Origin: Micromonospora echinospora
GTDB lineage: Bacteria > Actinomycetota > Actinomycetes > Mycobacteriales > Micromonosporaceae
Direction of reading: 5' to 3'
Length of the DNA stretch: 64,000 nucleotides
Assembly (NCBI RefSeq): GCF_014203425.1
Contig: NZ_JACHJC010000001.1
Span: forward strand, 7,023,501-7,087,500
Made by a program: the position numbers and the translations under genes. The notes under the pieces were generated by a model that saw only the letters and a program-made list of their open reading frames with translations, was not told the origin of the DNA and ran no database searches. Positions 59,185-64,000 of the stretch are shown in pieces. The first letter of the stretch is position 1, and the number at the start of each line of letters is the position of its first letter.

Positions 59185-60585
59185 ATGGCCGCCCATCCCC
59201 TCCTCGACGACCTGCGGGCCGCGCTCGGCGACGCCGCCGTGCTGACCGATCCCGACCTGCTGGCCGGGCACGCGCGCGACGAGGCCGACCTGTGCGACTC
59301 GGGCATCCCGCTGGTGGTGGTCCGGCCCCGCGACACCGAGGACGTGGTGGCGGTGGTCCGGGCGGCCGGGCGGCACGGCGTACCCGTGGTGCCGCAGGGG
59401 GCGCGGACCGGGCTGGCCGGCGCGGCGAACGCGGTGGACGGCGCGGTGGTGGTGAGCACCGTGGCGATGGACCGGGTCCGGGAGATCGACCCGGTCGGCC
59501 GGATCGCCGTGGTGCAGCCCGGCGTGGTCAACGCGGCGCTCGCCCGCGCGGTGCGGGAGCACGGCCTGTGGTACCCGCCGGACCCCGGCTCGTGGGAGTC
59601 GTCCACCGTCGGCGGCAACGTGGCCACGAACGCCGGTGGCATGTGCTGCGTGAAGTACGGCGTGACCGGCGAGTACGTGCTGGGCCTGGAGGTGGTGCTC
59701 GCCTCCGGCGAGGTGCTGCGCACCGGGCGGCGTACCGCGAAGGGGGTCGCCGGGTACGACCTGACCCGGCTCTTCGTCGGCTCGGAGGGCACGCTCGGCG
59801 TGATCACCGAGGTGACTGTGGCGTTGCGGCCGGCCCCGGAGGAGTCACTGACCCTGGTCGCGGTCTTCCCCACGGTGGCCACGGCCGGTGGCGCGGTCGC
59901 CGGGATCGCCGAGCGGGGTCTCACCCCGAGCCTGCTGGAACTGCTGGACCGGACCCATCTGCGCGCGATCGAGGCGTACCGGCCGATGGGTCTGCGCACT
60001 GATGCCGAGGCGCTGCTGCTGGCAGCGGTGGACACCGGCGCCCGGGCCCCCGACGACCTGGCCCGGCTCGCGGAGGTGTGCGCCGCGGCGGGCGCCGACG
60101 AGGTCTACGCGGCCAGTGACGCGACCGAGGCCGCGGCGCTGCTCCAGGCCCGGCGGCTGGCCCACCCGGCGATGGAGCGGTTCGCGGCGCAGACCTACCC
60201 CGGCGGCAACGGGGGCCTGGTCATCGACGACGTGGCGGTGCCGCGCGGCCGGCTGGCGGAACTCCTGGACGGGGTGGCCCGGATCGCCGAGGCGTGCCAG
60301 GTGCCGATCGGGGTGGTCGGTCACGCGGGCGACGGCAACATGCACCCGAACATCGTGGTCGACCGGGCCGACCCGGCCGCCCTGGCCCGGGGGCGGCGGG
60401 CCTTCGACGAGATCATGGCGCTCGGGCTGGAATTGGGCGGCACCTGCACCGGGGAACACGGCGTGGGGCTGCTCAAGCGGGACTGGCTGGCCCGCGAGAT
60501 CGGCCCGGTGGGCGTACGGGTGCACCAGGCGATCAAGGCGGCGCTGGACCCGGCGGGGTTGCTCAACCCCGGCAAGGTGATCTGA
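59185..60585 (+). CDS. FAD-linked oxidase (GlcD-like)
   Basis: A 466-residue FAD-binding type 4 oxidoreductase, similar to glycolate oxidase subunit GlcD or D-lactate dehydrogenase. The FAD fold has VPQGARTGLAGAANAVDGAV and PDPGSWESSTVGGNVATNAGG; the C-terminal cap has GHAGDGNMHPNIVVD and TCTGEHGVGLLKRDWL. Substrate (2-hydroxy acid) is inferred. ATG 59185 lies 7 nt after TAGCCT (leaderless). Confidence 0.9.
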   Translation: MAAHPLLDDLRAALGDAAVLTDPDLLAGHARDEADLCDSGIPLVVVRPRDTEDVVAVVRAAGRHGVPVVPQGARTGLAGAANAVDGAVVVSTVAMDRVREIDPVGRIAVVQPGVVNAALARAVREHGLWYPPDPGSWESSTVGGNVATNAGGMCCVKYGVTGEYVLGLEVVLASGEVLRTGRRTAKGVAGYDLTRLFVGSEGTLGVITEVTVALRPAPEESLTLVAVFPTVATAGGAVAGIAERGLTPSLLELLDRTHLRAIEAYRPMGLRTDAEALLLAAVDTGARAPDDLARLAEVCAAAGADEVYAASDATEAAALLQARRLAHPAMERFAAQTYPGGNGGLVIDDVAVPRGRLAELLDGVARIAEACQVPIGVVGHAGDGNMHPNIVVDRADPAALARGRRAFDEIMALGLELGGTCTGEHGVGLLKRDWLAREIGPVGVRVHQAIKAALDPAGLLNPGKVI

Positions 60586-60586
60586 C

Positions 60587-61096
60587 TCAGCCCTTGTCCT
60601 CGGCGGGCGTGGCCTGGGTGACGAGCAGCAGCACCTCGTACGCCAGCTTCGGCTTCGGCTCGCCCGGGCAGTCCTGGATGGTGACGGTCAGGCCCGGCGG
60701 GACGAGCAGCGTCGAGGTCAGCACCCCGATGCAGCCCTGCTTGTAGCTGCGGGCCTGGTCGGTCTCCTTCGCCAGCGCCGGGTCCGCGAGCATCCGCTGG
60801 AGGCGGCGGGTCTGCTCGGGGCTCAGCGTGCCGGTGGCGTCCACGCCGTCACCGGCGCAGTCGCGGCACTGCCAGCGGCCGGACGGGTCCACCTCCAGGT
60901 TGCGGACCGGGCCCTCGTCGCCGAGCTTCTGCACCAGGGAGACGCGCTTGCCGACCGGGGTCGGGCTGACCGTTCCGGCCGCTCCGGGCGCGGTGGCGCC
61001 TTCGGCCCGGCCGAACGCGCAGCCGGTCAGAGCGGTCGCCAGCAGGACGGCAGCGGACAGAGCGGAGACGCGCGACGACCATGATGGGCGAACCAC
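60587..61096 (-). CDS. putative lipoprotein
   Basis: A 169-residue protein with an N-terminal signal ending in lipobox LTGC (Cys26), so an exported lipoprotein. It has further cysteines in WQCRDCAGDG and YKQGCIG plus QDCPGE, suggesting disulfides. No family recognised. GTG 61096 lies 7 nt after TAGGTT (leaderless). Confidence 0.78.
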   Translation of the reverse strand: MVRPSWSSRVSALSAAVLLATALTGCAFGRAEGATAPGAAGTVSPTPVGKRVSLVQKLGDEGPVRNLEVDPSGRWQCRDCAGDGVDATGTLSPEQTRRLQRMLADPALAKETDQARSYKQGCIGVLTSTLLVPPGLTVTIQDCPGEPKPKLAYEVLLLVTQATPAEDKG

Positions 61097-61162
61097 GCGG
61101 GGAAACCTACACTTCCGTAGGTAGCGCGCACTACCGGCCGAGTGGCCCGGGGTGGGGATCCC

Positions 61163-62995
61163 CTACCTGGGGGAGGCCGGAAGTTCAACGCCCGAGCCGT
61201 CGGTCCCTCGATCTGCTGCGAATCCACGCACATCGGGCGCCCCGAGGCGGGCCGCGTCGGCCGCGATGTCGTCCGTCATGAGCTGCGACTCCCGCTCGGC
61301 CAGCACCCGCGCCCGGTAATGGGCCACCTCCCGGTCCCGGGTCGCCTCGTCCCAGCCGAGCACCGCGCCCATCAGCTCCGCGGCGTGCTCCGCCGACTCC
61401 AGGCCGCGGTGGCTGGTCTCGATCGAGATCCGGGTACGCCGGGTCAGCACGTCCTCCAGGTGCAGCGCGCCCTCGGCGCGGGCGGCGTACGTCACCTCGG
61501 CGGCAAGGTATTCCGGCGCGCCGGCCAGCGGCGACCCGAGCAGCGGATCGGCGTCGACCAGGGCGAGCAGGTCCAGGGTGAGGTTGCCGTAGCGCTCCAG
61601 CAGGTGCTCGACCACACCGACCGCGACTCGGTGCCGGCGGGCCAGGTCGGCCCGGTCCCGCCACAGGGCCGCGTACCCGTCGGCGCCCAGCAGCGGCAGG
61701 TCGGCGGTGCGCGAGGGGCGGACCTGGCCGAGCCGGTGCATCGCACGGTCGACCACGTCCGAGGCCATCACCCGGTAGGTGGTGTACTTGCCGCCGGCCA
61801 CCAGCAGCAGGCCGAGCATCGGCTCCACCACTGCGTGCTCGCGGGAGAGCTTGGAGGTGGAGTCCGCCTCGCCGGCCAGCAGCGGGCGCAGCCCGGCGTA
61901 GACGCCCTCGATGTCGGCGGTGGTCAGCGGCCGGTCCAGCACCTCGTTGACCTGCGACAGCAGGTATTCGATGTCGCTCGCGGTCGCGGCCGGGTGGGAC
62001 CGGTCGAGCTGCCAGTCGGTGTCGGTGGTGCCGATGATCCAGTGCCCGCCCCAGGGGATCACGAAGAGCACGCTCGTGGCGGTACGCAGGATCAGGCCGG
62101 TCTCGCCGACGATCGCCGACCGGGGCACCACCAGGTGCACCCCCTTGGAGGCCCGGACCCGCAGCTTGGGACGGAGCCCGACGTCGTTGAGCATCCGCGA
62201 CATGTCGTCGCTCCACACGCCGGTGGCGGCGATCACGGTGCGGGCGCGTACCTCGAACTCGGCGTCCGGCGAGCCGGCCGGCGCCTCCAGGTCGCGTACC
62301 CGCACGCCGGTGACCTCGCGGGCCTGGCGGGTCAGGCCGACCGCGCGGGCGCTGGTCACCACAGTCGCGCCGAGGCTCGCCGCGGTGCGGGCCAGCGTCA
62401 CCACGAGACGGGCGTCGTCGACCTGACCGTCGTAGTAGCGGATCGCGCCGGCCAGCTTGTCCGGACGCAGGCTCGGGAAGATCCGGCGCGTGCCCTCGCG
62501 ACTCAGGTGCCGGTGCAGCGGCATCCCCCGCCCGCCGCCGAACACCCCGGCGAACGCGTCGTACGCGGCCACCCCGAGGCCGTAGTAGGAGCGGCGGAAG
62601 AACCGCCGGGGCAGGTCCCGCGCGCCGCCCTCGGCCGGGAGCGGCACCAGGATGGGCACGGGGCGGACCAGGTGCGGGGCGAGCCGGGTGGCGAGCAGTC
62701 CGCGTTCGGTCAGCGCCTCGTGAACCAGGTGGAACTCCAGCTGCTCCAGGTAGCGCAGGCCGCCGTGGATCAGCTTGCTGGACCGGCTGGAGGTGCCGGC
62801 GGCGTAGTCGCGCGCCTCCACCAGAGCGACCTTCAGCCCGCGGGACGCGGCGTCGAGCGCGGCGCCCGCTCCGGTCACCCCGCCGCCGATGACCAGGACG
62901 TCGAACCGCTCGGCGCGGAGCCGGCGCAGGTCGTCGGCGCGGCGCTCGGCGGAGAGCTGACCGGCCACGGATCGGGACACATTGGGGTCGCGCAC
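61163..62995 (-). CDS. glpD: glycerol-3-phosphate dehydrogenase
   Basis: A 610-residue FAD enzyme oxidising glycerol 3-phosphate to dihydroxyacetone phosphate and feeding electrons to quinones. The dinucleotide-binding motif VIGGGVTGAGAALDAASRG is near residue 34; TSSRSSKLIHGGLRYLEQ and IIGTTDTDW are GlpD signatures. The C-terminal domain has GKYTTYRVMASDVVDRAM. GTG 62995 is chosen because TACCGT ends 6 nt before it; the frame otherwise opens at 63031. Confidence 0.93.
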   Translation of the reverse strand: MRDPNVSRSVAGQLSAERRADDLRRLRAERFDVLVIGGGVTGAGAALDAASRGLKVALVEARDYAAGTSSRSSKLIHGGLRYLEQLEFHLVHEALTERGLLATRLAPHLVRPVPILVPLPAEGGARDLPRRFFRRSYYGLGVAAYDAFAGVFGGGRGMPLHRHLSREGTRRIFPSLRPDKLAGAIRYYDGQVDDARLVVTLARTAASLGATVVTSARAVGLTRQAREVTGVRVRDLEAPAGSPDAEFEVRARTVIAATGVWSDDMSRMLNDVGLRPKLRVRASKGVHLVVPRSAIVGETGLILRTATSVLFVIPWGGHWIIGTTDTDWQLDRSHPAATASDIEYLLSQVNEVLDRPLTTADIEGVYAGLRPLLAGEADSTSKLSREHAVVEPMLGLLLVAGGKYTTYRVMASDVVDRAMHRLGQVRPSRTADLPLLGADGYAALWRDRADLARRHRVAVGVVEHLLERYGNLTLDLLALVDADPLLGSPLAGAPEYLAAEVTYAARAEGALHLEDVLTRRTRISIETSHRGLESAEHAAELMGAVLGWDEATRDREVAHYRARVLAERESQLMTDDIAADAARLGAPDVRGFAADRGTDGSGVELPASPR

Positions 62996-63054
62996 CCGTC
63001 CACGGTAACCGTCCCGGGCGCGCGATGACATGCGACGCCCGTACGGTGATGACC

Positions 63055-64000
63055 ATGCTGACCGGCCCGCCGTTCGTGCCCGTACCCCCGCCGCCGCCGC
63101 GCGAGACCGGGCCGTGGCCGGTCGTCGCGGCGGTGCTCACCGGGTTCTGGGTCGTGCTGGTGACCGTTCCGGGTCAGGTCGGCGGCTGGCTCGTCGAGCA
63201 GGTCGTGCTGGTCATGGGCCTGGACCGGGCGGTCGCGGTCTGGCCGGTGGTGGCGGTGGCCACCGTGCTGCTGGCCGGCGCGCCGTCGCTGGCGCTGGCG
63301 CTGGCCCCCCGCTCCCCCGTGCTGCGGGTGACCGGCCGCGCCTGGACCGCCGCCGTGGTCGCGCTCGGCGCTACGACGCTGCTGCGGACGGTGCCGCCGG
63401 TGCACCACGAGGCGTACCTGGCCGCGCTGGCGGTGACCGCCGCGGTGCTCGCGTTCGTCGCCGCCCGGCTCGCCCGCGTGCGCCCGCCCGTCGCCGTGGA
63501 CGCGGTCCCGGAGGGCCGGTTCGGGACGGTGTCGCTGCTGGCGATCGCGGCCGGGCTGGCGTCGCTGCTGCCCTGGGCGTGGGTGGGCGCGCTGGGCGGA
63601 GCGCTGGAGACGGTGCTCGCCGGGCTGGCCGCCGCCGCGCTCGGCGCGCTCGCCGGGGCGCTGCTCGGCGCCCGGTTCTGGGCCGCGTTCGGGCCCGGTC
63701 CGGCCCGGCTGGTGCTGGTCGGCGGTCTGGTCGCGGGCGTCGCGCTGACGCCGCTCGCCGCCGCCGCCGGGCAGTCCGGCGTACAGCTGCCGGCGCTGTT
63801 CCTGCTGCCGCCGCTCGGTTTCGTGCTGGCCGCGCTGGAGGCGGCGGCCCGGCACGCGGGCCGGCCGGCCGGGCCGGCGCCGGTGCGCCTGCTGGTCGGG
63901 CTGGCGCTGCTGGGGCCGCTGGCGTTCACCGACCCGGACGAGATCACTCTTCTGCTCGCCACCACCCGCGACACGCCGTTCTGGGTCGCCGTGGGCACCG
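63055..64000 (+). CDS. membrane protein, truncated at the window edge
   Basis: At least 315 codons without stop. After a Pro-rich start (GPPFVPVPPPPP) there are about nine hydrophobic segments (WPVVAAVLTGFWVVLVTVPG, VVAVATVLLAGAPSLALALA, LVLVGGLVAGVALTPLAAAA). I do not recognise a family. TACGGT ends 7 nt before ATG 63055 (leaderless). The gene continues beyond 64000. Confidence 0.7.
   Translation, partial: MLTGPPFVPVPPPPPRETGPWPVVAAVLTGFWVVLVTVPGQVGGWLVEQVVLVMGLDRAVAVWPVVAVATVLLAGAPSLALALAPRSPVLRVTGRAWTAAVVALGATTLLRTVPPVHHEAYLAALAVTAAVLAFVAARLARVRPPVAVDAVPEGRFGTVSLLAIAAGLASLLPWAWVGALGGALETVLAGLAAAALGALAGALLGARFWAAFGPGPARLVLVGGLVAGVALTPLAAAAGQSGVQLPALFLLPPLGFVLAALEAAARHAGRPAGPAPVRLLVGLALLGPLAFTDPDEITLLLATTRDTPFWVAVGT

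Noticed and set aside
61142..63028. A 628-codon frame antisense to glpD
   Set aside because: glpD has clear FAD-binding and signature motifs on the other strand; the antisense frame has none.
1..64000. CRISPR array, tRNA, rRNA or prophage
   Set aside because: No regularly spaced repeats, no recognisable tRNA or rRNA sequence, no integrase, terminase or transposase frames were seen.

Overview
The window is about 64 kb of very GC-rich, densely coded DNA from an actinomycete. Mycothiol genes (mshA at the left, mshD in the middle, a mycothiol-dependent-isomerase-like protein between them), GTG starts, HBHA-like and ECF41-like proteins, PHO boxes of the GTTCACC type and a SAM-IV-like riboswitch all fit Actinobacteria. 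The operator type, the ATPase-less sugar ABC operon and a 54-55 bp GGGCCC-rich intergenic repeat suggest Micromonosporaceae (Micromonospora-like); this family placement is inference. It looks like ordinary chromosome: no phage, transposase, CRISPR array, rRNA or tRNA was seen.

Layout. 0.1-6 kb: YbjN protein, mshA, an SDR, a methyltransferase, murB and an MDMPI-family protein, resembling the Mycobacterium tuberculosis Rv0482-Rv0487 neighbourhood. 6-12 kb: a five-gene beta-glucoside/cellobiose-type operon (binding protein, two permeases, GH1 beta-glucosidase, LacI regulator) behind a promoter flanked by two identical 12-bp palindromes. 12-18 kb: acetyltransferase, macrodomain, EI24, WYL regulator, SDR, nucleotidyltransferase, AlaX. 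17.6-20.3 kb: XRE regulator - HBHA-like - DUF2516 - hydrolase, matching the Rv0474-Rv0476 gene order. 20-31 kb: housekeeping genes (asparaginase, YgfZ, Fur, PabC, nitrobindin, DsrE, glycogen debranching enzyme) and an unrecognised Cys-cluster membrane protein. 31.5-42.3 kb: a sulfurtransferase/DUF1416 pair behind a cysteine-rich leader peptide, an LmeA-like protein, a winged-helix response regulator, polysaccharide deacetylase, mshD and pstSCAB, resembling Rv0814c-Rv0820. 42-49 kb: Nudix, DinB, oxidoreductase, Pit with its PhoU-like partner, PPK2, an ECF41-type sigma factor and DUF402. 49-64 kb: DinG-like helicase, AI-2E-type transporter, Cpn10-like protein, PrsW protease, riboswitch-controlled class V aminotransferase, FUSC, HD, DUF4031, FAD-linked oxidase, lipoprotein, GlpD and a truncated membrane protein.

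Regulatory themes. About a third of the genes have a TANNNT hexamer ending 6-7 nt before the start codon, so they are probably transcribed as leaderless mRNAs; this fixes many start codons. Phosphate genes form a regulon: a two-repeat PHO box before pstS and a three-repeat, oppositely oriented box before the Pit operon. Sulfur control appears twice: the Cys leader peptide and the SAM-IV-like riboswitch. Two families of intergenic repeats sit mostly at gene 3' ends, and members supply or abut stop codons.
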